The notes under the pieces were generated by a model. It was not told where the DNA came from, did not search any database, and saw only the letters and a list, made by a program, of their open reading frames with translations. Source: Calothrix sp. HK-06 (GTDB lineage Bacteria > Cyanobacteriota > Cyanobacteriia > Cyanobacteriales > Nostocaceae). From it: a stretch of DNA of 64,000 bases. The position numbers were made by a program, and so were the translations under genes. Within the stretch, counting starts at the first letter, position 1. The number at the start of each line of letters is the position of its first letter. The stretch lies in NCBI RefSeq assembly GCF_001904745.1, contig NZ_MRCD01000024.1, positions 31,278 through 95,277 on the forward strand, in the 5' to 3' direction. Below are positions 48,330-58,337 of this stretch, piece by piece.

Positions 48330-50351
48330 CTAGGATACTCGTACAACTAGCGCATAAGATTGAGGTTGAACAATACGATTCGCGCGCACTATAATCTCAA
48401 CTGTGGATGCAGGTATATCATTCCAAATAACCTGTTCAACATTATTATACCTATCAAATTCTGTAGATGTCGGCGCCATATTTCCATGTCGTTCTTGTCC
48501 ATCAGAGGTTTTGACAATTAAATCTAAGTCGTTTTGAAGTGCTTCTCCTGGATAGTCAACCCATACTAATGTTACCTTTAGTAAAGAGTCTGTTTCTTTT
48601 ATCTCAACTTCAATTTTTTCCTCTTCAGATGTATCAAGAGCCGTATTTTCATCTTTAAAAATAACTCGCTCGTTTTCACCTCTTGGCGCCACTGTTGCAG
48701 CTAAGTCAACTCTACCAAAACCTTCGGCAAAGTTGGGTATTTCTCCTGCTTCTGAAGGTACATATTGACCTGAAATATCTTTGGCGCCGTTAATAAGCAT
48801 AGCTTTAATTAAAGCACCGCTAGGAGAATTATAATTTTCTTTCTTTTGGAAATATTCTCTAACTACAGCAGCACAACCTGCAACTAATGGAGTTGCCATG
48901 CTAGTACCAGATAAAAAAGCATAAAGGGGGTCTGTGGATGTGCCGTAGAAGGGTTTTATATTTGCTTCTCGCGAACAAGTAGATAAAATTACAGTACCAG
49001 GTGCGACAATATCTGGTTTAATACGTTCACCTTGAGTTGGTCCTCGACTACTAAAAGCTGCCATCCCTTCAGGGTTATTACACCATCCATCTGATGCTAT
49101 AGGTTCAGCGCGATAGCGACCGAGAGTACTATATGGTTTCGATAGCTCTGGTCTATTATTTTCTGTAGCACCAACTGTAATACAATTTTTGGCGGCGCCA
49201 GGTGAGGCAATAGAACCACTATCAATAACACCGTTTGCATCTCTATCACGACCATCGTTACCTGCGGCAAAGCAAATTACCATGTCGCGATGTTCCCAGA
49301 TAAATTGGTCTACTTGTTTGCAATTAATATTATATCTACCTGCGGTCGGGGCGCCCCAAGAATTAGTATGAACACGGGCGCCATCGTTTTCGTAAGGAAC
49401 TTTAAATAAATCGTTTAAATCTTCAGGTAGACCTCCTAAACCTCCTCTGGGGTCTAAAAGAGATTGTAAAACAAGCTTGGCTTTAGGCGCCGTTCCTCGA
49501 ATGGCGCCACCCATACTTTCCGAAAAACCATCACCTAATACCGAACCAGTAACGTGAGTCCCATGTCCATCAGGGTCAGAAGCTATTGCTTTCCCTAATG
49601 CGTAAAGCTTGAGTACCCTACCTGTAAACGCAGGATGAACATCCTCGGTAGAACCTTTATCAAAACCACTGTCAGCGACTGCCACAATTTGACCTTCACC
49701 TTCAAATTTGGCAATGTCGTGGGTTTTATCGGCATTTATTACTGAATTAGCTACATTATTATATAGTTGTGGTGGTACGTGTTCTTCAATATGTCGTACC
49801 TCATCTATTTTCGCTAAGTCTTCTATATATTGTGCTTGTACCGAAAGTCTAATTGAGTTACGTGCGAACTGTAGGTCATCAACGTTAATTCTCGCAGCAG
49901 TAGCAAGGCGCCTTTTTAGGTCGTCATTAATTTCAACACTATTATGGAAGACAATATCAACTACCTTTGGCTGCCGTGATATTGTATTTTCTAACTCGCC
50001 AAGCTCAAGTAAATTTGTTCTTCTGGGGTCAACAGTTCCAGGACGTAACCCAACTGCAACTTTAAAACCTTCTAAATATATATTTGCCCATTGTACAAAT
50101 GGTAAACTCCGAATAGCATCTAAATCAGCAGGTTCATAACGACAAATATAAGCGTTTTCTGGTACATACTCAAGAATAGAGGCGCCAACACTAGCCAATT
50201 GACTTTTTTGCTCGCGAGTTAGGGGTTGAGTAGCTTGAATTATTATATAGTTTGAGGTGGAGCTATCTGGACTGATAAGATTGGCAAATCCCATAGCGTT
50301 ACCTTGGGTTTCTGGGTCTATCGAAATGCCATTGATAGTAATTTTTGACAT
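48330..50351 (-). CDS. Subtilisin-like serine peptidase (S8)
   Basis: The start at 50351 (673 residues) is preferred because GAGGTG lies 6 nt upstream; an in-frame GTG at 50357 overlaps that ribosome site. Residues 1-205 form an N-terminal region, possibly a propeptide or inhibitory domain. The S8 catalytic domain spans about 215-560 with Asp227 (VADSG), His263 (GHGTH), Asn365 (AAGND) and Ser484 (GTSMATP). A C-terminal beta-sandwich (about 575-673) resembles the P/proprotein or jelly-roll module. No classical signal peptide is seen, so its location is uncertain. All catalytic residues are present, so it should be active. Confidence 0.92.
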   Translation of the reverse strand: MSKITINGISIDPETQGNAMGFANLISPDSSTSNYIIIQATQPLTREQKSQLASVGASILEYVPENAYICRYEPADLDAIRSLPFVQWANIYLEGFKVAVGLRPGTVDPRRTNLLELGELENTISRQPKVVDIVFHNSVEINDDLKRRLATAARINVDDLQFARNSIRLSVQAQYIEDLAKIDEVRHIEEHVPPQLYNNVANSVINADKTHDIAKFEGEGQIVAVADSGFDKGSTEDVHPAFTGRVLKLYALGKAIASDPDGHGTHVTGSVLGDGFSESMGGAIRGTAPKAKLVLQSLLDPRGGLGGLPEDLNDLFKVPYENDGARVHTNSWGAPTAGRYNINCKQVDQFIWEHRDMVICFAAGNDGRDRDANGVIDSGSIASPGAAKNCITVGATENNRPELSKPYSTLGRYRAEPIASDGWCNNPEGMAAFSSRGPTQGERIKPDIVAPGTVILSTCSREANIKPFYGTSTDPLYAFLSGTSMATPLVAGCAAVVREYFQKKENYNSPSGALIKAMLINGAKDISGQYVPSEAGEIPNFAEGFGRVDLAATVAPRGENERVIFKDENTALDTSEEEKIEVEIKETDSLLKVTLVWVDYPGEALQNDLDLIVKTSDGQERHGNMAPTSTEFDRYNNVEQVIWNDIPASTVEIIVRANRIVQPQSYALVVRVS

Positions 50352-50432
50352 ACGCACCTCATGTTTACTAGATTATTTAGTCAAGACAAAAGCCAGCAAG
50401 GGCATTTTAGCTTGACGTATAAATTTTATTAC

Positions 50433-50705
50433 TTACTTCTTGCAGTCATAATGTTTGTAAAAAAACGTTAAAAATCGTATTTGATTATATAGTGATTTGC
50501 GGTCTTCGGTAGTCTTATACTGACATTCGAGAGTGAAAAGCCGTTTATCTCGATTTTCAATAGTAGCGTAGACGCTGCCACCTTGGGAAATAAATTGATG
50601 CAAGCGAAAAGCAAGTCCTTTAGTTTTGCTTGCCCATAAAAACATTTGTTTGAGGATGTCTAGATATTGAGAACCTCTCTCCAAATAATAATGAGTGTGG
50701 AACAT
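50433..50705 (-). CDS. Small hypothetical protein, doubtful
   Basis: A 90-residue open frame in an intergenic region. No domain, signal or membrane segment is recognisable. It has a plausible amino-acid composition (mixed charged and aromatic residues), but no clear ribosome site was found. It may be non-coding. I list it because the region otherwise has no gene. Confidence 0.3.
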   Translation of the reverse strand: MFHTHYYLERGSQYLDILKQMFLWASKTKGLAFRLHQFISQGGSVYATIENRDKRLFTLECQYKTTEDRKSLYNQIRFLTFFYKHYDCKK

Positions 50706-50869
50706 GTTTTGGAACAGGCATCCTACCTGTGCAGTGAATAAAAATTTTTACCACAGAGACGCGGAAAACACAGAGGAGAGATTTGAAGGCAGGCGCCTAA
50801 GTTCAATATCACCCTTTGACCGTATGGTATATATTATAACTACAGATTTGTTGAGAGTTGGGAATTTTT

Positions 50870-50970
50870 GCAACGGATACAACGGATGTAACGGATGAGT
50901 TATTCGTTAAAAACAAATATAAAGCTTTATAAAATCAACTATCCGTTACATCCTTGCCAACATCCGTTGC
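50870..50970. repeat. Inverted 'aacggatgt' repeat pair
   Basis: The left arm GCAACGGATACAACGGATG (then TAACGGATG) at 50870-50898 faces the right arm (ATCCGTTACATCC to CATCCGTTGC, 50941-50970). The spacer is about 42 bp of AT-rich DNA. Within each arm the unit AACGGATGT is directly repeated with 9-bp spacing. Confidence 0.75.
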
Positions 50971-51072
50971 CAATCTGCTACATTTTGCCAAAATTTAGCG
51001 ACTTTTACCGTAATATGCCTAAGTGGGAGTGAAGTTATTTATAACCACGTGCATCAGAGGAGGAGGACGTTT

Positions 51073-51939
51073 GTGAATATTTTTTTAAGAAGTTGGAAAA
51101 AGCTGCCCAGTACGGCTTACGTAGGTTTATTATCTTTTGGCGCCACTTTAACACTTTTTAATATAATCGCGACTAAAGCCGAAGCACATTTACCAGCAGC
51201 AATAGAAATAAATATTACTCAACAAGATATAGCCACTAAAGCAGAAACAAAGCAACGCAGAAGTGGGCACCAATATCCAATCCTGCGTCGTAATAATAAG
51301 GGTCTAGAAGTTGAATATTTGCAGCTTCGGTTGCGGGAATGGGGGTATTATAGACAAAATATAACAGGCAATTTCGGTGCCGATACTGAAAATGCTGTCA
51401 AGAGGTTTCAGAAAGATTCAGATATTTTCCCAACTGGAGTAGTAGACGCTCAAACTTGGGATGCTATTGAGAGAAAACCAAATACAACACCAAGAACTTC
51501 ACAGCGCTGTAATAGACCCACATTACAACCAGGAGCTTCGGGTGAAGATGTGCGAGAACTACAGCAGCGTTTATACGATTTAGGCTACCTGAAAATTCGT
51601 CCATCAAGTTATTTTGGGCAAGCTACTAAAGAAGCATTAATCCGCTATCAACAGCAGCAAGACTTACCAGCAACTGGTACTGTAAACGCACGCACTTGGG
51701 AAGCATTAAAAATTTCGTGTAAATCTGAAACAGTATTTGTCGTGGTTATACCAGTTAAAGATAGATTTACTTTAGCAGACGTGAAAGATTATGTATCAGG
51801 CGCCTTTGTCTACAATACAGGTGATGGTCCCTATGTTAATGCCGGTCAGTTCGCTAACCAACAAGAAGCAAGAAAACGTCTTGATTTTTTACGCGGTAAA
51901 GGATTTGATGCACGATTAATTAGAAGAAGCAACAGTTAA
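51073..51939 (+). CDS. Peptidoglycan-binding protein with two PG_binding_1 domains and SPOR-like end
   Basis: The start is GTG at 51073 (288 residues), because AGAGGAGGAGG sits 6-7 nt before it; a further upstream GTG at 51049 would put that sequence inside the gene. Residues 1-40 form an uncleaved anchor or signal (YVGLLSFGATLTLFNIIATKAEA). Two PG_binding_1 domains follow at about 72-128 and 148-207, each with the L-Q-x-R-L..G-Y pattern and 'F-G..T..AV..FQ'. The last 75 residues (VFVVVIPVKDRFTLADVK to ARLIRRS) look like a SPOR-type fold that binds denuded glycan. Expected in the periplasm, in cell-wall maintenance. Confidence 0.85.
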   Translation: MNIFLRSWKKLPSTAYVGLLSFGATLTLFNIIATKAEAHLPAAIEINITQQDIATKAETKQRRSGHQYPILRRNNKGLEVEYLQLRLREWGYYRQNITGNFGADTENAVKRFQKDSDIFPTGVVDAQTWDAIERKPNTTPRTSQRCNRPTLQPGASGEDVRELQQRLYDLGYLKIRPSSYFGQATKEALIRYQQQQDLPATGTVNARTWEALKISCKSETVFVVVIPVKDRFTLADVKDYVSGAFVYNTGDGPYVNAGQFANQQEARKRLDFLRGKGFDARLIRRSNS

Positions 51940-51946
51940 AATGTAT

Positions 51947-51963
51947 GGTGGGCAGTGCCCACC
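51947..51963. terminator. Hairpin between convergent genes
   Basis: GGTGGGCA (51947-51954) and TGCCCACC (51956-51963) form an 8-bp stem in the short gap between the peptidoglycan-binding gene and the oppositely oriented oxidase gene. There is no T-run on either side. Confidence 0.5.
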
Positions 51964-53067
51964 CTACGAATGATATTTTGTTTTAGCTAAAGCAGCTACT
52001 TCAATTGCACATCCCCAGGATAATGTTACACCAGAACCACCATGTCCATAGTTATGGATTATAGAAGAGTTTGGTTCAGCTTCTAAACGTATATTTTCTT
52101 TACGACTAGGACGCAATCCGACTTTTACTGGTTCTTGTTTATCAACATTTGCATCTTCGAGGATTGGTAAAAAGTCTATACATCTTTCTAAAATATCGCG
52201 TACAGGTTGATAATTGTTAAGATTAATGTCGGTATTCCATTCATCTGGTTCAACTAATCCACCTAGTAAAAGCCTATCATCTCCTCTAGGAATTATATAA
52301 ATCATATCCTGGTCAGATGTAGAGCTATCAAAAGACATGCAATAAGATTTTAAGACAGGTGCCATTGTTTTGCCATCATTCTCAACTTGCACTAATGCAC
52401 CACGTATAGGATACATAGTATTATCCTCAGCAAGCTCTATTGAACCTAAAGCACTACAGTTAATAATAACATCGGTACCAAATTCTGCTTTTAAATCCTG
52501 TTCTTGATTCAACAAACTTCCTGATATTTTGCGTTGGATAATATGTATACCTGAATTAGTAGCTTGTTGAAGCAACCAGTTCATATACATGTTAGTGTCA
52601 ACCATTGGTGCTATAAAAGTATATGCATCTTTAAGTTCCTGATTAGTATTAATATGATTTTCTGAAATTAAATTTGAATTCCTTTCAAAACCTTGTACTT
52701 TAGAACGAAATTCAAGCATTTTATTATATTCCCTCTCATTATCTTCAATAGGACGTTTGAAAAAGAATACAACAGGACGCATCCGCACCCCAGTTTCCGT
52801 TTTCGATGCGAGTTGTGCGAATATATTATATGAAGTAATACACCATTCTTTTGAACGGTCAAGTGATTTCTCATTACGATGATGTCCACAGACTGCTGGT
52901 GGATATTCCCATAAAGCTCCAGCAACAACAGAAGTTATATTTGGCGCCAAATTTTCTGCTACCACAGTAACTTTAAAACCTTCTTTATCTAAGCACAAAG
53001 CTGATGTTAAACCATTAACTCCAGCACCAATTACTAAAGCTTGCGGATGCTTCTTAGAATTGCTCAT
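51964..53067 (-). CDS. FAD-dependent D-amino-acid oxidase family protein
   Basis: The 367-residue protein has an N-terminal FAD-binding Rossmann motif G-A-G-V-N-G (14-19) and an acidic residue ending the second strand (VVAEN). The C-terminal DAO signature is clear: 'KVGLRPSRKENIRLE' and 'HNYGHGGSGVTLSWGCA'. The arginine of 'LRPSR' and the HNYGHGG motif are hallmarks of D-amino-acid and D-aspartate oxidases, which deaminate D-amino acids with hydrogen peroxide release. The natural substrate cannot be told. There is no signal peptide. The gene is monocistronic. Confidence 0.85.
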   Translation of the reverse strand: MSNSKKHPQALVIGAGVNGLTSALCLDKEGFKVTVVAENLAPNITSVVAGALWEYPPAVCGHHRNEKSLDRSKEWCITSYNIFAQLASKTETGVRMRPVVFFFKRPIEDNEREYNKMLEFRSKVQGFERNSNLISENHINTNQELKDAYTFIAPMVDTNMYMNWLLQQATNSGIHIIQRKISGSLLNQEQDLKAEFGTDVIINCSALGSIELAEDNTMYPIRGALVQVENDGKTMAPVLKSYCMSFDSSTSDQDMIYIIPRGDDRLLLGGLVEPDEWNTDINLNNYQPVRDILERCIDFLPILEDANVDKQEPVKVGLRPSRKENIRLEAEPNSSIIHNYGHGGSGVTLSWGCAIEVAALAKTKYHS

Positions 53068-53299
53068 ATATAATAAATATTCACAGCTACTATATGAGCG
53101 TATTCTTATTTGAATAAAAAGAAAGTTAGCAACGGATTATAAACGCATGTAGCGGATGGTTTATTGGTTACAAATAATATTTTGATGGCGCCACTTCATC
53201 AAGTTTAATCTATCCAAAGATAGAATATTGTTGATTATTAAATCTCTCTTGTGGAGCGGGCATCCTTGCCTGCCTCCAATACTACTCATTTAAAAATAA

Positions 53300-53430
53300 A
53301 ATCCCCCAACCCCCTTAATAAGCAGGGCTGATCCATTCCCTAAAAAGCTTGAAAAATCAAGGTTTAGCGTAAATCTTTATTGATAACTTTAATACCAAGG
53401 CGCCGATAAAATAGACAATCACACTTATAA
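53300..53430. repeat. MITE-like element, copy 2
   Basis: In reverse complement this segment matches about 130 bp of the right half of the element at 10751-10998, including the GGCGCC-adjacent block and the 'aagcttgaaaaatcaag' hairpin. The other half is missing or too diverged to see, so this copy appears truncated. Confidence 0.75.
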
Positions 53431-53520
53431 TGAGGGCGCCTTCTTGATGAGTCTTGTTCAAACGGCGCCTCAATTGAGATTACTGGCTAATTCTCTGTGG
53501 TGTCACGCACCCTACTCCTG

Positions 53521-53651
53521 AATGGCACTTACTTAAAAACTGTAGGTTGGGTGGAGGCTTTGCGTAACCCAACACAGGTAAGAAAAATTGTTGGGTTTTG
53601 TTCCGTAACCCAACCTACAATCAGATTTTTTAGATCCGCGTAAGTGCCATT
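53521..53651. repeat. 131-bp snap-back element beside the nuclease gene
   Basis: AATGGCACTTAC (53521-53532) and GTAAGTGCCATT (53640-53651) are perfect inverted ends. Inside, TGTAGGTTGGGT (53541-53552) pairs with ACCCAACCTACA (53608-53619). It lies directly after the stop of the leftward nuclease gene and could double as its terminator. Confidence 0.8.
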
Positions 53652-53666
53652 CCACCCTACAACCTT

Positions 53667-56600
53667 TTACACCAGCACGTTTGTCCCAATCGCTAGGTAG
53701 TTGGTAGTTACTTTATTCAATGTTACGAACGTGCTGAAGGTCATTCCACCTGCGGCGCCGTTCTGGTCAATTTGTACTAAAGTATTGCTACCGGATTGAG
53801 TGAATTGCAAAAAGTCTTTGGTAACTTCAGTTACGCCGAGGGTTTTAAACACACCGCTTAAATCGAGAGTGTCTTGACTAGTGTTAAAATCGGTCACAAT
53901 ATCCATCCCTTCATTGAAGGCGTTGTAGACAAACTTATCGTTGCCGCGACCACCTGTTAGGGTATCGTTGCCCAATCCACCAATTAGCGTATCGTTACCA
54001 TTGGCGCCGTTGAGTAAATCAACACCAGCACCACCCCATAGAATATCGTCGCCGTTGGCGCCCAGTAAGGTATCGTTGCCTCGGTTACCATACAAGATAT
54101 CATTGCCATTGCCACCGTCAATGGTATCGTTACCCCCTTTGCCATTGAGGGTGTCTTGACCATTGCCACCATTTAAAGTAAGACCTGCCTCAATATTAAA
54201 TTGGGCAATTATCGGGTCGTGGTCGCTAACCTGGTCGGTAAACTCTGAGTTGATGTGAACCACATCAAAGCCATCCAGTAGGGAGAATAAATTGTTACTG
54301 ACCAAGATGTGGTCTAATGCTTGCGCGTTGCCTTGGAAGTTGTAGGTATAGCGCTCGTTCTCTGGCAAGGTTTCAATCAGCGTATTTAGCCCTGCACTTT
54401 CTAAAATGGTGAGGGGGTTGGAAAACTCAAAGTCGTTTAAGTCGCCTGCCACAACTACATTGGCATTGGAATTGGTTGCCAGGATGCCCTGAACAAAGTC
54501 TTTGACAATGGTAGCTTGTTGGTTGCGCTGAACTTCGCTGCTGAGAATGGGTGGCTGGTTGGGACCAAATAACGGTTGATCGCCGCCTTTGGAATTAAAG
54601 TGATTCCCTACAACCGTAACTTCTTGACTGTTAAAGATGAAGTTGCCCACTAATGGTTTTCGGCTATTGGCGAAAGCATCTCCATCGGACAAGTTTGTAT
54701 CGGTTAAGCGTTGCAACGAACCTTCTACAAAGTCAACTCGGTTGGGGTTGAACAAGAAACCGACGCGAATGTTACCACCGGGTTCTCCTCCGTCTTGATC
54801 ATCAACAGGATTGATCTGACGAAATTCGTAGGTGGGTCCTCCAGCAGCAGCAATGCTATTAATCAAGGTTTGAAACGTGACGCTGGCATCCACAACGCTG
54901 TCATTTGTTGCGCCGTTGTTGTCTTGAATTTCCTCCAGGCTCACGATGTCGGGCGAGCGCAAATTATTGGTAATTGCGGCTGCTAGTTCGTTAAACTTCG
55001 CGGCGCCGTCACCTGGGTCAAGGTTTTCCACGTTGAAAGTAGCAACGGTCAATTGAGTAGCGCTGCCAGTCAGGGCTGTGATTTCTTTTTGCAGTGACGA
55101 TGGCTGTACTACTGTTGGGGCAGAACCAACCAGCACTTCGTAATTGTTGAAATCGTAGCTAACCACACCCGTAATTGTGCTGAGTTGGGCGCCTACATTC
55201 ACATTCGGCAAGGTTATAGAGCCATTGATCAAATCATCGATTTGAATCCGTTCTGGGTTGAAATCGCTGGGTGTAATCAAACTACCACCACGAGCAGTGC
55301 GGCTGGTCGCATTGGCACCATTGTCTGCCAGTACCCAGATTTCCTCTGACGAACCAAAGTTGCCAGTGGGAGAAGTGGCGAGCGCGTTATTGATTTGCAC
55401 TACCATTCCTTCCAAGCTTTCGTAAAAGTCAATGCCTTCATTCACCGGATCAAAGTCTCCTTCGGTTTCCACATTGCCGCTGCTGGCAAAGTCATTGTTT
55501 ATCACCTGAGTTGGAATCGTGCGTCCGCCATTGCCAAGTACAGTTGGGGTGATGGTTGTGGTGGGTGCAGTTGCCCAGGCACTTATACTCAGTGATTGCA
55601 CACTGTTGTTGTTGGAGATTTGGGTAATGGTCAGGTTGTTATTACCAGGACGAAACTCAGAAACGGTACCGCTAACTGATACCGCTTCTCCCACTGTGCG
55701 GGCAGTCAAGATAGAAGAATTGCTTCCCGTGAAGACAAAAATCCCTTCGGAGGTTGCCACATTGTTATCAGGGATGGGGTCTTGGATATAAAACCCATTA
55801 GATGCAATCGCGGTAACAATACCTTGAACATTTCTCACACCCTGTCCATTAAAAGAAGAAATATGGCTGGCGCCTTGAATGTCACTGATGCGAACAGGCG
55901 CTGTAAATTCAAATACCGCTACTGTTTTGCTAACTTCGTTCGCTGTCACCAGCAACGGTTTTCCAGTTGGACTATCAGCTGCCGAGATAAAGGTTAAACC
56001 TTCAGGGGCAACATCTTCCGGCGTGTTGATGTACTCAATAAATTGGGGTGCCTTTGGGTTGGTGACTTCGTAAACAATCACATCTCCCGTGCGTTCTAGC
56101 CCGATGAAGGCGTAGGTACGATTGTTAACAACACCAACCACAACTCCTTCTGGTTCGGGACCTTTGTTATCGCTGCGGGTGTCAAAGGTAGCGTTTGTAC
56201 CATCAGAGTTAAACAAACTGGGCACTTGAGCCGCAGTAATACGCTCTAGTTGGTCGCCGCTGTCAAACACTTGATTGCCGTTGCTGTCCCAAATGGAGAA
56301 TGAGCGCGCACCAAAAGCTTCGATACGATCAAAATCCCCATCCCCATTGGTATCGCCCGTTGCAGTTGTAACTGTTAACCGTCCTAAGTTGGCATTTTGC
56401 TTCAAAGTTTCCGCATTAGGGAAAACCGTTGGATCGAGGACATAACTACTGGCGCCAACCCGTACTTCTTCAGCAAAGCCAGTGTAGTCACGGGCATCGC
56501 CTTCATTCGCAGTGATGTAATAGGTTTGACCATTAACGCTGTAGCTGGCAATTGCATCTGGTTGATATAATCCAAACACAGGCCAGTTTTGAATATTGAT

Positions 56601-58337
56601 GGCGCCGTCCCGATCACTAGGGTCAATTCCATTTCCTGCAATGCTATAATCTTTAACTCCCAAAGGTTTGATTTCTGTGACGGTCGCAGTCGCAATATCG
56701 ACGATTGCTAGAGCATTGTTCTCCTGCAACGTCACGTAAGCTTTAGTACCATCTCCCGAAAAGGCAATATATTCGGGTTCCACATCTTGAGCTACGGTTG
56801 CATTGAGTCCAAAAATGCGAACACCCGCTGCTCTCAGGGTATCAATTTGACTATTGAACGCCGTGAAGCCAGCGGTTTGTACTGTTGCATTGGTAACTCC
56901 ATTCGCCAAGTTAATAATGCTAACAGACCCTTCTGGATCAAAGGAATTACCTTGCCCGTAGCTGTTGGGTTCTCCTTCGTTTGCCGTCAACACCTTCGTG
57001 CCATCGGGTGTAAAGGTAAGCATATCTGGTAAATAGCCCACTTCTACAGAGTTTAAGAAGGAAGCATTACCCGCATTAAAGAAAGCAACTTGTCCGGGAA
57101 GTTGGGCGCCAGTTGTCGTGTTCCGAATTGCATAGGCAACTGCCACCGTTCCGTTCTTGACTGCCACACTGTTGGGGATAATTTCGCTACCAGCAGGCGC
57201 AGTAAATCCAGGAGTTAGGCTGCCTGCTGCTGTTAATGCTCCAGTATTACTGACACTGTAGATTTCGACGGTGCTACCTGCTACTACGAATAAGCGATTG
57301 CTGCCCGGATCAAATGCCGGAATTTCGGCGCCTGTTCCCGTTGCACCACCCACTTTTTTCAACGAACCTGGAGCATCATTATCGGTAATGGTAATGTTTT
57401 GCGTCGTATTGGCGCCGAGTGTAATTCCCGCTGATGGATTGCTAATCGCTAGCACTGCTGTTTCAGTTCCTTCCACCAGCGTATCATCTACAACAGTGAA
57501 GGTAACAGAACCAGAGGTTTGTCCATTAGGAATCGTGATGGTGGTGTTACTGAGGGTATAGTCGCCTGCGGTGATGTTGGCGCCTGAAACCCCAAGGCTA
57601 AGAGTTTGGTTGCCTGTTACTGCACCTGAAGTTGTAGCGGTAACAGTAATAGAGGTTTGTCCTGCTTCAGTACCCGTATTAGGACTGACCGATAGATTAA
57701 CAGTCGGGGTGGTAGAACCAGTAATAAACGCAACGGAGCTAAAAGGCACATCTGGCGCAGTGCCATCAATACCTTGATCACCAGTCCCATCCTGCGTAAC
57801 CCAATTCGCCACATTATTTATCAACGCCTGATAATCATTGAAACTTGCTAGCCCAGTACGAGACCCTGTGTAAGCAGCAATATCAATACCCGTCGTAAAT
57901 TCTAGCGCATTCACACCAGCCGTTAATCCTGTATTTATCAGCAAACCGTTGGCTGAACTGAATCCGCTGTTGGCAATCGCAGTAATAAATGTAGGAGACG
58001 CAGCAGAACCTTGATAGGCATAGATCACTTCATTACTAGCGGCAATCCCGCGATTCGTCCCACGTCCAGCTACAGTTGCTGCGGCGCCTGTGCTAGCGGT
58101 GATGGCGCCCGATCCAATATTATCAATTTGGATGATGGCGCCAGCGGGAACTAAGGTTGTTGCCGTCCAGCTAAATGCACTTTCGTTGGTGTCAACGAAG
58201 CTAGTGCCGTTCCACTCATTGTCCTCAAAAATAATAACTTCGCCAGGATTAATGTCAGTCAGTGCGACAAACGCAATATTATCATTGCCATCTGCATTAA
58301 AGCCAACAAATGCAATGCTTCCTATTGTTAATGCCAT
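53667..58337 (-). CDS. RTX-tagged extracellular nuclease/phosphatase fusion protein
   Basis: The protein has 1556 residues. Order: lamin-tail-like beta domain (1-200); Calx-beta (about 210-320); choice-of-anchor I / LVIVD-type beta-propeller (about 322-810); an ExeM-like OB-fold (about 812-1090); an endonuclease/exonuclease/phosphatase domain (about 1095-1385) with [28 protein letters not shown] and SDHDP; nine GGxGxDxL calcium-binding nonapeptides (about 1386-1464); and a C-terminal tail. The RTX end and lack of a Sec signal indicate type I secretion. It could hydrolyse extracellular DNA or phosphate esters. Its base composition looks more GC-rich than its neighbours. The start is ATG at 58337. 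Confidence 0.9.
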   Translation of the reverse strand: MALTIGSIAFVGFNADGNDNIAFVALTDINPGEVIIFEDNEWNGTSFVDTNESAFSWTATTLVPAGAIIQIDNIGSGAITASTGAAATVAGRGTNRGIAASNEVIYAYQGSAASPTFITAIANSGFSSANGLLINTGLTAGVNALEFTTGIDIAAYTGSRTGLASFNDYQALINNVANWVTQDGTGDQGIDGTAPDVPFSSVAFITGSTTPTVNLSVSPNTGTEAGQTSITVTATTSGAVTGNQTLSLGVSGANITAGDYTLSNTTITIPNGQTSGSVTFTVVDDTLVEGTETAVLAISNPSAGITLGANTTQNITITDNDAPGSLKKVGGATGTGAEIPAFDPGSNRLFVVAGSTVEIYSVSNTGALTAAGSLTPGFTAPAGSEIIPNSVAVKNGTVAVAYAIRNTTTGAQLPGQVAFFNAGNASFLNSVEVGYLPDMLTFTPDGTKVLTANEGEPNSYGQGNSFDPEGSVSIINLANGVTNATVQTAGFTAFNSQIDTLRAAGVRIFGLNATVAQDVEPEYIAFSGDGTKAYVTLQENNALAIVDIATATVTEIKPLGVKDYSIAGNGIDPSDRDGAINIQNWPVFGLYQPDAIASYSVNGQTYYITANEGDARDYTGFAEEVRVGASSYVLDPTVFPNAETLKQNANLGRLTVTTATGDTNGDGDFDRIEAFGARSFSIWDSNGNQVFDSGDQLERITAAQVPSLFNSDGTNATFDTRSDNKGPEPEGVVVGVVNNRTYAFIGLERTGDVIVYEVTNPKAPQFIEYINTPEDVAPEGLTFISAADSPTGKPLLVTANEVSKTVAVFEFTAPVRISDIQGASHISSFNGQGVRNVQGIVTAIASNGFYIQDPIPDNNVATSEGIFVFTGSNSSILTARTVGEAVSVSGTVSEFRPGNNNLTITQISNNNSVQSLSISAWATAPTTTITPTVLGNGGRTIPTQVINNDFASSGNVETEGDFDPVNEGIDFYESLEGMVVQINNALATSPTGNFGSSEEIWVLADNGANATSRTARGGSLITPSDFNPERIQIDDLINGSITLPNVNVGAQLSTITGVVSYDFNNYEVLVGSAPTVVQPSSLQKEITALTGSATQLTVATFNVENLDPGDGAAKFNELAAAITNNLRSPDIVSLEEIQDNNGATNDSVVDASVTFQTLINSIAAAGGPTYEFRQINPVDDQDGGEPGGNIRVGFLFNPNRVDFVEGSLQRLTDTNLSDGDAFANSRKPLVGNFIFNSQEVTVVGNHFNSKGGDQPLFGPNQPPILSSEVQRNQQATIVKDFVQGILATNSNANVVVAGDLNDFEFSNPLTILESAGLNTLIETLPENERYTYNFQGNAQALDHILVSNNLFSLLDGFDVVHINSEFTDQVSDHDPIIAQFNIEAGLTLNGGNGQDTLNGKGGNDTIDGGNGNDILYGNRGNDTLLGANGDDILWGGAGVDLLNGANGNDTLIGGLGNDTLTGGRGNDKFVYNAFNEGMDIVTDFNTSQDTLDLSGVFKTLGVTEVTKDFLQFTQSGSNTLVQIDQNGAAGGMTFSTFVTLNKVTTNYLAIGTNVLV

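Larger units (their letters stand above)
50352..51072. other. 721-bp intergenic region with repeats
   Basis: It contains a doubtful small leftward ORF (50433-50705), a stretch 'ccacagagacgcggaaaac' of a type dispersed in cyanobacterial genomes (near 50750), and the inverted 'aacggatgt' repeat at 50870-50970. I see no RNA gene. Confidence 0.5.
53068..53666. other. 599-bp intergenic region made mostly of repeats
   Basis: No gene is visible. It holds an 'aacggat' arm (53129-53159), the second MITE-like copy (53300-53430), four GGCGCC sites and the snap-back element at 53521-53651. The next gene, to the right, ends at 53667. Confidence 0.55.

Noticed and set aside
57271..57561. 96-codon plus-strand frame opposite the RTX nuclease gene
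   Set aside because: Shadow frame in a GC-richer gene, where stop codons on the other strand are rare; no ribosome site or domain.
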